Below, in pieces: positions 1 to 8,797 of a stretch of DNA of 64,000 bases. Position 1 is the first letter of the stretch. Each line of letters begins with the position of its first letter. The notes under the pieces are model-generated. The model made no database searches. It was given only the letters and a program-made list of their open reading frames with translations, and had not been told where the DNA came from. A program made the translations under genes and the position numbers. The stretch spans positions 9,164-73,163 of the forward strand of contig CAWKIA010000042.1 in assembly GCA_963849635.1 (NCBI GenBank), written 5' to 3'. This DNA is from CAVRUD01 sp963849635 (GTDB lineage Bacteria > Chloroflexota > Chloroflexia > Thermomicrobiales > UBA6265).

Positions 1-1
1 G

Positions 2-380
2 ATGTTTCGCCTGGATCGGGTCCGCGCCTGCGGGCTGCTCTCTGTCGGGTTCACTCCGCCGGAGGAATTCGACTGCCCTGGCGTACGTGCAACGCTCCCT
101 GGCGCTCTCGCCGGCCTGCTGGGGCGTGGAAGTCCGGCTCGATGTTCCGCTGGCGGAGGCCGCCGCACGGGTCCCACCCGCGTTCGCCGATCTCGCGCCG
201 GACGTCCATGACCCCGAGGGCCACTGCCGTCTCCGCTGCACCGCTAACGACATCGACTTCGTCGCCCGCGAGCTGATGAACCTCTGCTGCGGCATCGAGA
301 TCATCGGCCCGCCGGAACTCGGCGATGCTTTCACCCGCCTGGCGGAGCGGGCCACGAGGTTTTCCCGGTTAGCAAATTAA
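2..380 (+). pseudogene. WYL-domain transcriptional regulator, C-terminal part (5' end outside window, one frame break)
   Basis: The first frame reads FRLDRVRA, the typical end of a WYL ligand-sensing domain, and the second frame (from about position 72) continues with a WCX-like C-terminal extension ending in RLAERATRFSRLAN and a TAA stop at 378-380. The two frames join if one base is shifted near 72. WYL proteins of the YafY type are DNA-binding regulators with an N-terminal HTH, which here lies upstream of the window. The 3' end is supported by the family pattern VPLAEAAARVPP. I cannot tell whether the frame break is real or a sequence error. Confidence 0.65.
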
Positions 381-511
381 CGGTACAGCGTTTGGGGGGG
401 CCGAGCCTGGGCGCGCTCCGGGGTGTTGCGGAGTGATCTGGGTACCCATGCGGTGTCGATTCCGGCAGTGCCGCGCTTCGGCGTCGTTCCCTACCGCGCA
501 GACTGTCGGTG

Positions 512-1123
512 TTAGGCCCTACCGTGGGCCCACGTCGCGCGCTCGTCCACGATGCGAGTCAGCTCATACGACACCGGTCGAAACCCGCGTCCGCACCAGA
601 AAAGGGCGGCGCGGCTCGCCGTCTGGTAGTGAGCCATGCAGGTGTCGTAACCGGCTTGCCGGGCCCAGGCCAGCGACCGGTCCAAGAGCGCCGCGCCGAC
701 GCCCGTGCCACGCGCCTTCGGCGCGGTCGCGGCAAACTGAAGGTACACCGCGCGCTCCGGGGTCTCTAGTGGCAACCGATACCATTTGGGTGAGGTCGGC
801 TCTTGGAAAAGATGCAGTCCCACCGGACGGTCGTCCGCGAGCGCCAGCCAGCACGGGCACGCCGGATCGGCCAGGTAGCCCGCGACCAGTCGTTGCCGCT
901 CCGCCGCCGTCTCGGGCAGGAACGGCGCGAAGACCGGCGGATCGGCAAAGGCGCGGAACATCTCCGTCACCAGCGTCCCGACCGCCTCTTCGTCCTCGGG
1001 CGTGGCGCGCCGGCAGTCGATCGCCGTGCCGGGGCTTGTCCCCTGCTCCGCGTGCGGGGCCGTCGACCGCACACCCAGCGCGTAGAATCGGCCAAAACCG
1101 AGATTCCCCCAGGTTTCGAGCAC
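512..1123 (-). CDS. GNAT family N-acetyltransferase (probably N-terminally truncated)
   Basis: About 203 residues with a single GNAT fold: acceptor region around residues 35-130, then ATAPKARGTGVGAALLD, which is the acetyl-CoA pyrophosphate-binding motif (R/Q-x-x-G-x-G/A), and an NxxA-like tail with FWCGRGF. The first 20 residues (WGNLGFGRFYALGVRS) look like the end of another GNAT domain, and the same frame can be read a further 13 codons upstream as coding-like sequence before a stop near 1180. I infer that this is the C-terminal half of a two-domain GNAT whose first half is lost. The substrate is not predictable. Confidence 0.7.
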   Translation of the reverse strand: MLETWGNLGFGRFYALGVRSTAPHAEQGTSPGTAIDCRRATPEDEEAVGTLVTEMFRAFADPPVFAPFLPETAAERQRLVAGYLADPACPCWLALADDRPVGLHLFQEPTSPKWYRLPLETPERAVYLQFAATAPKARGTGVGAALLDRSLAWARQAGYDTCMAHYQTASRAALFWCGRGFRPVSYELTRIVDERATWAHGRA

Positions 1124-1180
1124 GTGGGGATCGGCGGGGACGGTGATGGCAAAAGCGTCACAACTGTCCCGATTTTCGGT

Positions 1181-1731
1181 TCACTGTGGCGGTGACGATG
1201 CCGCCGCGACAACTGACGCAGGCCGATCGTGGCCGCCGGCAGGCTGGCTAGACGGCGGAGCGATCCCCCGCTTCTCTCAGCACGCACCTCGCCAGCGGAC
1301 TCTCACCTTCGATGTCGGCAAGACGTGCTTCGCCTTGGGGGGAGGTCCAGGACGTGGCCTGCCATGCTGCTCCGCTCCTGCGGCTGCTGGGCGGCGAGGA
1401 AGATTGCTCGACCCGGCTGCCGGGCAAGAACGTGCTGACGCGGGGCCGCACCGCCTGCTCGACCACCTGGCGATGGAGGCGATCCTGGCCAACGATGAAC
1501 GGCGCCTCGGCGGGCTACCGCCGCGCCTCTCCGCCATGCTCTACCGGTCGCCCGCGCCCGGTAGAGTTACCAGGCAAGAACGGGCTCCGACACTTCTCCA
1601 TGGGGCTGGAGCGATTGTGACTCGGCCACGCACCGGCCGGACGAATGCGCCGCGGTAGGGTCCGTGTCCTGTATGCTGTTGGGCGCACCCCGTCGCGTTC
1701 GCCCGCTCGAACCGGAAGCCACCACGGTAGC
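1181..1731. other. Region without a recognisable gene
   Basis: About 550 bases between the GNAT gene and the Crp-like gene. Several open frames exist on both strands, as expected at this GC content, but none shows a family motif or a convincing start with ribosome binding site. Short stretches such as LAMEAILANDERRL on the plus strand look protein-like and may be a remnant that I cannot identify. Confidence 0.4.
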
Positions 1732-2447
1732 ATGACCGCCGACGATGCTTCGTTTTATGCCGCCGACAGCCCCGCGGCCCGCGCCGTCGCCGCCAGCGCG
1801 CTCGCCGAGCTTCCGCCGCCGCTCCGCCGGCGGGTCCTGGCCGACGCCCTCCTCGTCGACGTTCCGGCCGGGAGCACGATCTACCGCGACGAGGACGACC
1901 CACGCTGCCTGCTCATCGTCGCCGGGCTGGTCCGGATCGTCGTCTCGGCCCCCGACGGCCGCACCCTGACCGTCGCCTACGCTCGCGCCGGCGAGCTCCT
2001 CGGCGTCGCGACCGTCGTCGCCGGGCCGGCCCCCGTCAGCGCCCATGTTATGGTCACCGACGCCCGACTCCTCATGCTCGGCGCCCGAACGCTCGCCGCC
2101 CTGGCCCGGACGGAGCCCGCGGTGGGGTGGCTGCTGGCGCGGCACGTCGCGCGGAGACTGTACGACACCATCGACGCGGTCGCCGATACCGCCTTCGGGT
2201 CGCTTCGTCAGCGCGTGGCGCGCCACCTCCTCGACCTCGCGGCCGTCCAGGCGGATGGAGCCTCGTTGCCCCGGTCACGCAGCTGGCGCTGGCCGAGGCG
2301 GTCGGCTCCGCCCGACCGGCGGTGGCCCGGGCGGTGGCGGAGCTGCGCGCCCTGGGGCTGGTGGCCGCCGCGCCGTCCGGCGTCGCCATCCTCGACGCCG
2401 AGGGCCTCCACCGCCAGACCTGGGCGGGGACCATGTCACAAAAGTGA
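1732..2447 (+). CDS. Crp/Fnr family transcriptional regulator (one frame break)
   Basis: Start ATG at 1732 gives MTADDASFYAADSP. Residues 25-120 form a cyclic-nucleotide-binding-like beta roll (PAGSTIYRDEDDPRCLLIV, then GELLGVATVVAG), followed by the dimer helix (ARHVARRLYDTIDAVADTAFGSLRQRVARHL). Near 2258 the frame must shift by one base; the continuation APVTQLALAEAVGSARPAVARAVAELRALGLV is the winged HTH of the family, and the product ends TWAGTMSQK at 2447. The effector pocket residues for cAMP are not obviously conserved, so the ligand is unknown. It stands alone, with the next gene 250 bases downstream on the same strand. Confidence 0.8.
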
Positions 2448-2701
2448 CACGCCGGCGCGCACGAATGACGCCGCAACGTCACATTTGAGGCTGCGACCCC
2501 GCCGTCCCTCCCCGATGGTGGAACCGGGGCGGCGGCACCGGCTGCCGTCCTGGAGGTCTGCGCCTTCGTCATCGGCGTCGCGCTCGTCGTGATCTCGAAC
2601 AGTGGACGGTATCGCGGGGCGGATCTCGGGAACCTTTGGGTGCCGCAGGCACCATCGTCCTGGGCTGGCGGTAGCAGGGTCATTCTCAAGGAGACAGGCG
2701 G

Positions 2702-3690
2702 ATGGACGGGCGTCAATTCGACGAGATCGCGCGGGCGCTGGGGAAGGGCTCCTCGCGCCGGAGTCTGCTCAAAGGGATCGGTGGCCTGCTGGGGGTCGCA
2801 ATCGGGCTGGCCGGAGCGGGCGAGGCGGCGGCGGGGCCGAATCCCAAGCGATGCAAGAATCAGGGCAGCAAGTGCAAGGGCAACGGCGACTGTTGCGATG
2901 GGACGTGCTGCGGCGGCCGCTGCCAGGCGCCATGCCCGGCAGGGCAGACGCTGGACGCGACCTGCGCTTGCATCCCGGTGCAGCCGGGTTCGGCGTGCTC
3001 GCAGGATCAGCCGTGTCCCAATCTCGGGAAAATCTGCTGGCCAGACGTCTGCGGCGAGGACGGCCGGTGCACCCAGGTGCCGCTGGACTGCGACGACGAC
3101 AACCCCTGCACCACGGATTATTGTGCCCCACCGAGGGCTGCCAGCACGACCCGAAGCCCGCCGGGCTGGCGTGCGGGGACGGCGTCTACTGCGACGGGCA
3201 AGGCACTTGCCGGCCGCCCTGCGCGAGCGCGGACCAATGTCCGCCGCCGCCGCTTGGGGAGAAATGCCTCGTCGCGGTCTGCGAGACCGGGGTCTGCAAT
3301 CTCCGAGGTAAAACGTGCGACGACAGCAACCCATGCACCGACGGCCTTTGTAGCGACACCTTAGGCTGCCAGTACTCCCCGAAGCCCCCCGGGCTGGCGT
3401 GCGGGGACGGCGGTTTCTGCGACGGGCAGGGCACCTGCCGCCCGCTCTGCACGAGCGCGGACCAATGTCCGCCGCCGCCGCTTGGGGAGAAATGCCTCGT
3501 CGCGGTCTGCGAGACCGGGGTCTGCTCGCTGCGTGGCAAGATCTGCAATACCGGCAACCCGTGCACGGACGACTACTGCGTTGAGGGCACCGGCTGCGTC
3601 AGTAACCCAGGACCGCACGTCGGCACGCCTTGTCTGGGGCAAGGCGGGGAAGGCATCTGCAATAAGAAAGGCATCTGCGTCGTCAGTTAG
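2702..3690 (+). CDS. Tat-exported cysteine-rich protein with a tandem repeat (one frame break)
   Basis: ATG at 2702 follows an AAGGAGA ribosome binding site at 2689. The N-terminus has a twin-arginine signal (SRRSLLKGIGGLLGVAIGL, residues 19-37) and a likely signal peptidase site after AGEAAAG. The rest is cysteine-rich with short CxxxxC and DGxCxxxC modules, resembling dickkopf/EGF-like or metallothionein-like secreted proteins found in Thermomicrobia. A frame break lies near 3130; after it the module CADQCPPPPLGEKCLVAVC occurs twice. The function is unknown; extracellular binding or a structural role is inferred from the Tat route, which exports folded proteins. A second Tat/Cys-rich protein is at 4767-6089. 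Confidence 0.75.
3163..3527 (+). repeat. 228-bp tandem duplication within the Cys-rich gene
   Basis: The sequence beginning GGGCTGGCGTGCGGGGAC at 3163 restarts at 3391 with the same reading frame. From 3223 to 3297 and 3451 to 3525 the copies are almost identical over about 75 bases, giving two 76-residue protein repeats. The spacing of 228 is a multiple of three, so the duplication keeps frame. Confidence 0.85.
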
Positions 3691-4201
3691 CGTTCCACAC
3701 GGACTGCCGCACCCACGTCACGCCGGATCGGTGTGGCGTGGGTGCTCGACCCGGGTGTTGCGTTGGCGCCGCCAGGACGCTTGCCCAGGCGCACCATCAG
3801 GGTGTGCGCGATGAATCCGTTCGCCACCCAGCGCTCGGCAAGCGCCGGGTACAGCCTCGGATAGAGGGCGGTCCCGACGCCCGGGGCCACTGCATGCGCG
3901 GCGTAGGGCATGCAGTGGACCCGGGCGTCGGGAGCGAGAGGCCTGCGAAGGGGCTGGTGGGCGCGCGGAACGCGGGCGAACCGAGCAGGTATGCGACGAC
4001 CCGGCCCTCGCGCAGCGCGACCACCCCGCTGATGCCGTCGGAGGCGAGGAGATTCTGAAGGACCGGCAGCGTCGCCGCCGGGTTCCCGTACGTCGCCGGC
4101 AGCTCGGGTGTCCGTTCCCGGTCGCGCGTATGCCGGGCGGCAAGCAAGGCGGCAGCCGTCTCGACGTGATCCGCGGAGAACGGCAGGATCATCGTACCCA
4201 T
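3687..4201 (-). CDS. GNAT family N-acetyltransferase, one frame break, probably C-terminally truncated
   Basis: The start ATG at 4201 has a GGAGG ribosome binding site eight bases upstream and gives MGTMILPFSADHVETAAALLA, the usual opening of large two-domain GNAT proteins. The core ATYGNPAATLPVLQNLLASDGISGVVALREGRVVAYL follows. A frame break near 3910 joins this to HAVAPGVGTALYPRLYPALAERWVANGFIAHTLMV, the acetyl-CoA binding half. The family normally continues with a second GNAT domain, which is absent here, so this may be an N-terminal half left over from a longer gene. Convergent with the Cys-rich gene, overlapping it by four bases. Confidence 0.65.
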
Positions 4202-4275
4202 GGGATGCCTCCGGGCCAGGCGTGGCGGTCGGAGCGAGTTGGTCCCGTGACGACGCATCATAGCGGAAACGCGGA

Positions 4276-4353
4276 CCTCACCGCATGCACACGTTGCGCC
4301 CGTCGTGGAACTGAAGTGGGGAAGGGAGGAACTGGCGGCTCTGGTGGCAGACT
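4276..4353 (+). repeat. Copy 1 of a dispersed 3'-end module (HVAPVVEL...AALVAD-stop)
   Basis: Read in the frame of 4276 this encodes HAHVAPVVELKWG then REELAALVAD and a TAA stop. The 25 bases 4276-4300 are identical to 6762-6786. Related copies are at 6762-6841 and 8893-8957. The preceding sequence has no recognisable gene. Confidence 0.7.
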
Positions 4354-4383
4354 AAGTACCTGTTTCAATACTTGTCGGGCGAT

Positions 4384-4590
4384 GGTCGGATGCCGCTTCA
4401 TGTGGAAGGACGAGGGTCCGGACGGCGCTTGGAGCTTCAAGGACTTCGTCGCGTACCTGATCGACTGGGCGAACCGCATGCTAGACGTCTTTGAGTCCCC
4501 GACGCTACAACGACTCCAACTACCGCAGCAACGCCGACCGGCCGAGGCCGTGCAGCCCGCCCTTCGGGGCGCGAGGTCCGATCGGTGACC
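4384..4590 (+). pseudogene. Fragment resembling a ClbS/DfsB or DinB-type four-helix protein
   Basis: The frame from 4384 reads EGPDGAWSFKDFVAYLIDWANRMLD, a pattern seen in the first helices of ClbS/DfsB or DinB-like proteins, and one base shift near 4500 continues as YNDSNYRSNADR. There is no proper start, and the family is normally about 170 residues, so only a piece remains. Between this fragment and 4766 I see nothing else. Confidence 0.35.
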
Positions 4591-4766
4591 TCGCCTCGCG
4601 CCCTTGAGTCCTTCTTTCAGTGCTAAGTTCGGTGCCCCATGGGCCGATGGGCGACGGTCCGTAATGTCTTGGTCGCGCGGCGAACGATCGAGGGACTGAT
4701 CGCTGCCAAAGTCATTCGTGACGCGACGATCCTGACGGCGTCTCCCCGGATGGCGAGCGGTCTTCG

Positions 4767-6089
4767 TCAGTTAGGCGGGGGTAGGCAGAACCCCAGGTTG
4801 CTACACACGTCTTCCTCGTTCAGGCAAGGACAGGAGTCGCCGCAACGTCATGTCATCACAGATGCATTGATCCTCGACGCAGACCTTGCCGCCGGAGCAC
4901 CCACACCCGTTGCCGCATCTCAGGTTGTCACAGACGCAGCGCCCGTCGAAGCAGACCTTGTCGCCGGAGCAGGTGCATGGGCGCCGCCAAAGATGCCGCC
5001 ACAGGTGGTGCCGTCACAGCCGCAGAGACCGTCGACGCAGACCTGGTTGCCGACGCACCCGCACCCACCAGCTTCACAATGCACGTAGTCGCACCGGCAC
5101 ATCCCGAAGCTGCAGACCATGAGCCCCGGACAAGGGCAGGCCGTGCCGCAGTCGGCGCTGAGATCGCACAGGCACTCGCCGTTGCGACAAATCTGCCCAT
5201 CGGCGCAAGCGTTGGTGCAGGACCCGCAGTGGTCGGGGTCGTCCGCCAAGGAGAGGCAGATGCCGGAGTTGTCGCAGTCCCCCTGGCCCACCGGGCACTG
5301 GCAGCGCCCGTCGCGGCACTCCAGGGGTTCGAAGCAACCGCAGTTGGTTCCGCACTGCTGACCGTCGCAGTAGCAGAACCCCTCGATGCAGACCTGGGCG
5401 CCGGGGCAGGGACAAGCGGGACCACAGTGGTAATCGTCGCAGGCGCATTGGCCGTCGACACACCCCTGACCCCCGGTGCACGCGTTGTCGCACGAGCCGC
5501 AGTAGCCGGGAACGTTGAGTTGACCGCAGATGCCGATGCCCGCGCAGTCGCCTTGACCCGGCGGGCACTCACACCGGCCCTCCACGCAGGATTTGCCGCC
5601 GGAGCACGGGCAATCGATCGGGCAGGTGCCGCAGGTCTCGCCGGCCTCACAGACACCGTTCCCGCAGATCTCCGGCGGCGACGTGGTCGTCGTGGTCGTC
5701 GTGGTCGGCGCCTCGGTGGTCGTGGTGGCAGTCGGCGCCTCGGTGGTCGTCGTGGTGGTGGTCGGCGCCGCCGTCGTCGTGGTCGGCGCTTGCGTGGTGG
5801 TCGTCGGCGCGGCGCAGCCGAGAACCGGGTCCGGCGCCACGCCGCCCGGGCAGGTGCAGGCGCCGTCGAGGCAGACCGACCCGAAGCTCTCGCAACACTG
5901 CCGGTTGAACTTGCAGGGGTGGCCGGGCTCGCCGCAGCGCCCGGGCTTGCCGTTGCCGTTGCCGGGCGCGGCCGCCGCGCGGCCGCCGAGCAGCCCCGCC
6001 CCGAGGGCGGCGAGGGTGCCGAGGAAGCCACGCCGGGTCTTGGGCGCGGCGAGCGAGCGGGTCAGAGCGTCGAACCTCCGTGAATCCAC
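4767..6089 (-). CDS. Tat-exported Cys-rich multirepeat protein with Thr-rich linker (two frame breaks near the 3' end)
   Basis: The protein starts at 6089 with MDSRRFDALTRSLAAPKTRR and has a twin-arginine signal (TRRGFLGTLAALGAGLLGG) with cleavage likely after AAAA. Residues about 46-88 form a Cys-rich head; residues 93-139 are a low-complexity Thr/Ala/Pro linker (TTTTQAPTTTT type); the remainder is a long series of CxC modules such as CSGGKSCVEGRCECPPGQGD repeated about seven times. Frame breaks near 4990 and 4835 are needed to reach FCLPPPN and the stop at 4767. The modules resemble Dictyostelium/tenebrin-like disulfide repeats or metallothioneins. A surface-exposed protein joined by a flexible stalk is the simplest inference. 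Confidence 0.7.
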
Positions 6090-6241
6090 CTCGATTGTCC
6101 CTTCGGTATGCGGTTGCGCGGCCTCGGCGCCGCGTGGATTGGTGCACTTTTAAGGCACCGGACGGGCCCGGTCAATCGGGATATCCCAACCCGGCGCCGC
6201 CGGGAAATCCAGCACGCCGCGCGCTGCCGACGCGTTGTCAA

Positions 6242-6526
6242 ATGGCGCTCCTCGGCGGCATGGACGTGTTCGAGGACATTGTCCCCGTGGGCGACAACCG
6301 GACCGGGATCGCCGAGGCATCCGGCGTGCCTAACGTCCACCGAACCGACACGGTGCCCGATTTCGCCGCCGCCTTCGACCGCGCCCTCAAGAGCACCGAA
6401 CTGACGACCATCGTGGCCAAGGTCGCGGCCGTCGGCCCCACCTCCTTCGCCATGGACCTGCTCCTGCTGGAAAACCGCTTCCAGTTCAAACGCCACCTCG
6501 AACGGCTGCGGACAGCCGGAACGTAG
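6242..6526 (+). pseudogene. C-terminal fragment of a thiamine-pyrophosphate-dependent enzyme
   Basis: The frame encodes SGVPNVHRTDTVPDFAAAF then TTIVAKVAAVGPTSFAMD and LLLLENRFQFKRHL, matching the end of the beta subunit of sulfopyruvate/phosphonopyruvate decarboxylase-like TPP enzymes. The TPP-binding GDG...NN motif and the rest of the protein are missing. It lies between the Cys-rich gene and a cyclase remnant and has no clear ribosome binding site, so it is most likely a decayed piece. Confidence 0.55.
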
Positions 6527-6559
6527 GTCACACTTTTGCACATGGACGGAGCACCCACC

Positions 6560-6841
6560 ATGGCAACCGGCAATGCACTCAGCGGACTGGCGGCAGGCTT
6601 GGCAAACGGGTCACTGCGCATCGTCGATCTGACAATGCCACTGGGGCCGGAGACACCCGTGCTGCCGCTGTCGTCCCCCGTTCCCGAACTCCCCGATGTT
6701 CGCCGTGACCGAGAATCCCGCGCTACGACGAGGGCGGCCCGGCCTGGTATTGGAACTCGTTCCTCACCGCATGCACACGTTGCGCCGGTGGTCGAACTGA
6801 CCTGGAGCGGTAACGAAATCGCCGCGCTCGCTGCGGACTGA
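6560..6841 (+). pseudogene. N-terminal fragment of a cyclase (kynurenine formamidase-like) family protein fused to the dispersed 3' module
   Basis: ATG at 6560 gives MATGNALSGLAAGLANGSLRIVDLTMPLGPETPVLPL, a good match to the start of cyclase-family metal hydrolases. With one base shifted near 6680 the sequence continues as ENPRYDEGGPAWYWNSF. The family then needs the H-x-G-T-H-x-D metal motif; instead the gene runs into the repeated module ending in AALAAD and a stop. The fold-defining part is absent, so the product cannot be active. Confidence 0.5.
6762..6841 (+). repeat. Copy 2 of the dispersed 3'-end module
   Basis: Encodes HAHVAPVVELTWSG then NEIAALAAD and TGA. Shares 25 identical bases with copy 1 (4276-4300) and a similar protein tail with copy 3 (8893-8957). 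Confidence 0.75.
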
Positions 6842-6853
6842 CTCCGCCGCCGC

Positions 6854-7003
6854 ATGCGCGCGACCTGGCTGAGCAAGCGCGACTGCGCCGCGCTGATCGC
6901 GGCGGTGCAGGTGCCGTTCGTGATCGTCTACGGCATCTCCGACAACCCCCGCAGGTGTAGGAGAGAGACGATCAGTCACCAGTGCTGGCCGTGGCTAGCG
7001 TGA
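6854..7003 (+). pseudogene. C-terminal fragment of an NAD-dependent epimerase (uronate dehydrogenase-like)
   Basis: The frame reads RATWLSKRDCAALIAAV then PFVIVYGISDNPRR. WLS-x-RD and (A/V)IVYG(V/I)S-x-N-x-RR are characteristic of the C-terminal part of SDR proteins related to uronate dehydrogenase. The Rossmann nucleotide-binding part is missing, so this is a remnant. It follows the module copy at 6841 with 12 bases between. Confidence 0.5.
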
Positions 7004-7531
7004 CGTCAAGCCGATCTGGCTAATCGCGAAGGCTTGGTCAGTGACGCGTCTGAGGTCATCGTGGCAGGCGGCCCACTTCTTTTGCAGCGCCTGCAACTCG
7101 GGGTCGCTCGCGTTGGCCATGGCGAGGGCCAGGTTGGCCTTCCAGACGAGGACCCGGTGGAACTCCTCCCCCAGCGTCAGCCGCTGGATGAGCAGCTCTT
7201 CGAAGATCTCCGTCAGCGGCACGATTTCGTTACCGACCTGGAAGCCGTCGGGCACGGCCCGTTGGCTGCGTCGGCGGTTGAGTATGGTCGCTACCCGTTC
7301 GAGCCGGGCGGCGAGGTTCATCACCATGGCATAGCGGTCGGCGAGGACCTTGTCCTCGAACGCCGATCGACGCGTGATGCGCAACTCGATCGCCTTGGCC
7401 TGGGAATCAAGCTTCCGCTCGATGGTCTTCTCGACCGTCGTTCGCACCGCGAGCAGGAGTACGAGGCTGACGAGGATCATGGCGACGAATGCCGGCGATT
7501 CTTCGCGCACCCACGAAAGATCGTCCAACAT
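6995..7531 (-). CDS. Small membrane-anchored protein of unknown function
   Basis: A 178-residue protein, MLDDLSWVREESPAF. One membrane helix spans about residues 15-30 (VAMILVSLVLLLAVRTTV), followed by a charged, coiled-coil-prone stretch (EKTIERKLDSQAKAIELRI) and a helical C-terminal domain (FEELLIQRLTLGEEFHRVLVWKANLALAMAN). No family recognised. The open frame is uninterrupted and the codon use fits the neighbourhood. It may be a scaffold or sensor at the membrane, but nothing in the sequence fixes the role. Confidence 0.65.
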   Translation of the reverse strand: MLDDLSWVREESPAFVAMILVSLVLLLAVRTTVEKTIERKLDSQAKAIELRITRRSAFEDKVLADRYAMVMNLAARLERVATILNRRRSQRAVPDGFQVGNEIVPLTEIFEELLIQRLTLGEEFHRVLVWKANLALAMANASDPELQALQKKWAACHDDLRRVTDQAFAISQIGLTSR

Positions 7532-7639
7532 CCCGGTCGCCTTGGCAAGGGTGTGATGTCGACGAAAACCGGCGAGGGCACGACTGGTGTCCGCCGAAGC
7601 TACTCTACCCGTTGATGCGAAAATGGAGAAGCGCTTTCA

Positions 7640-7866
7640 GGCGGCCGCCTTCGCTCGATGCACGTCCCAGTCGGTCCAGTGCAGACGAGCGGCGGAGCCG
7701 GAGAACCCACCGGGATCGTGCCAGTGCCTTCGGACGGCCGGGCGTGCACTGGCACGTCCATCGCCTTCCGGATCGTCCACCTTGGCGAATCACTCGCCCT
7801 CCCCACCACGACCTCGACCACGAAGTGGGCCAGGTTGACCTGGTGGAGCGTCAAGCGGTCGACTGA
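7640..7866 (+). pseudogene. SnoaL/NTF2-like (ester cyclase) C-terminal fragment
   Basis: Across more than one frame the plus strand reads VGPVQTSGGAGEPTGI, DGRACTGTSIAFRI and HHDLDHEVGQVDLV, ending at TGA 7864-7866. This order (GPL..., GR-x-VTGTSIAF-R-I, HHxYFDQVxLL) is the C-terminal half of NTF2-like proteins. At least two frame shifts are needed and no start is visible, so it is annotated as a fragment. The remaining 7532-7639 and 7867-7936 bases hold nothing recognisable. Confidence 0.4.
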
Positions 7867-7936
7867 GAAGCGATCACCACGTCAACCTCGCGGCGCTCGC
7901 CGCCAACTGACCGTCCACAACACAGCACTACGACTA

Positions 7937-7992
7937 GCGGGCCGGCGCCTCAGGGTGCCCGGCCCGTGTCGTATATGGCGCACCGAATCGCC
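7937..7992 (+). repeat. Hairpin-containing intergenic repeat, copy A
   Basis: GCGGGCCGG pairs with CCGGCCC around a 13-base loop, followed by a conserved tail CGTATATGGCGCACCGAATCG. A near-identical copy is at 9952-10007. Likely a terminator or a short interspersed repeat; no T-run follows. Confidence 0.65.
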
Positions 7993-8055
7993 GTTCTCCG
8001 CAGAGACGCGGGCGATTGATCGCCAGGACGTCTTGATGTCCTCGTTCGGTGCCAC

Positions 8056-8682
8056 CTATCGCTGACTGATCGACGGGCGCACCATGGCCTTCACACGGAG
8101 ACCGGTCCGCGACAGCGTGGTGTCCAGAACGACCTGGAAGCCGAGATGCTCGTAGAGGGGCACCGTGCGCGGGACGAAGGTGAACAGGTCGCAGGCGACA
8201 GCTTCGGTATCGGCGTGCGCCGTCAGCTGGCGCACGAGCGTGCCGCCGATCCCCTGCCCGTGGTGGCCCGGCTCGACACAGAGCCACATCAGGTGCCAGT
8301 GCGGCTCCGGAAGGTATGACCCCAAGGTCTCGCCCATGTCGGCACGGAAGGCTTGGAAGCGAGCGGATGCCTCGGCGCCTAACGCGCCGCTGACCTCCCG
8401 CTCTCCTGCCGCCTCGCGCGCTTCCTGCGTGATCTCGGGGTGCGACGGCGCCAACCAGCAGGCGACCCCTCGAATGGGCGATGGCGTTGCCCAGACCTCG
8501 CCGTAGGCGAGCGCCATGCGGACGAACTGCTGCATCAGCAGGGGAACGCCCGCTGCTCGCTCAGTGGCGTCGGGCAAGACGTGGACGAAGATCGGATCGT
8601 CCACGGCGGCACGAGCCATCACCGCAGCGGCCTCAACGACCTGATCCGACACCAGGCGGACCGGGACAACGGTGTCGGGCAT
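8056..8682 (-). CDS. GNAT family N-acetyltransferase
   Basis: A complete 208-residue protein starting at ATG 8682 (MPDTVVPVRLVSDQ) with a GAGGGGAGG-like ribosome binding site just upstream. The acetyl-CoA motif is WLCVEPGHHGQGIGGTLV at about residues 135-152, followed by FVPRTVPLYEHLGFQVV, the usual beta6-alpha4 tail. The N-terminal part (ARAAVDDPIFVHVLPDATER) is typical of the group close to AacA4/puromycin acetyltransferase-like GNATs that modify amines. The substrate cannot be assigned. Confidence 0.8.
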   Translation of the reverse strand: MPDTVVPVRLVSDQVVEAAAVMARAAVDDPIFVHVLPDATERAAGVPLLMQQFVRMALAYGEVWATPSPIRGVACWLAPSHPEITQEAREAAGEREVSGALGAEASARFQAFRADMGETLGSYLPEPHWHLMWLCVEPGHHGQGIGGTLVRQLTAHADTEAVACDLFTFVPRTVPLYEHLGFQVVLDTTLSRTGLRVKAMVRPSISQR

Positions 8683-8797
8683 GCTCGCCTCCCCTCTTTT
8701 CCCACGTTCGGCGGCCGCGGAACGTGGCGTCGTCCGCCGGTCGACCGGACGGTCCTGGACGACGCTGACTCGTTCCGGAGCTACGGGCATCCTATCA

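Noticed and set aside
2072..3334. Long minus-strand open frame of about 420 codons opposite the Crp and Cys-rich genes
   Set aside because: It is Arg/Pro/Ala-rich without motif, a common artefact of GC-rich DNA; the plus-strand genes show family motifs.
3163..3618. Repeats of about 230 bp resembling a CRISPR or VNTR array
   Set aside because: There are only two copies, in frame within a protein, with no unique spacers; it is a coding duplication.
4285..4480. Minus-strand small open frame near the repeat copy
   Set aside because: The translation has no motif, and the plus-strand reading explains the conservation among the three module copies.
5690..5815. Dense GTCGTCGTGGT-type simple repeat
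   Set aside because: On the minus strand it encodes the Thr-rich linker of the Tat/Cys-rich protein; the pattern follows from Thr codons.
4977..6083. Plus-strand open frame of 368 codons opposite the Cys-rich gene
   Set aside because: Low-complexity Arg/Gly-rich translation, antisense to a clear secreted protein.
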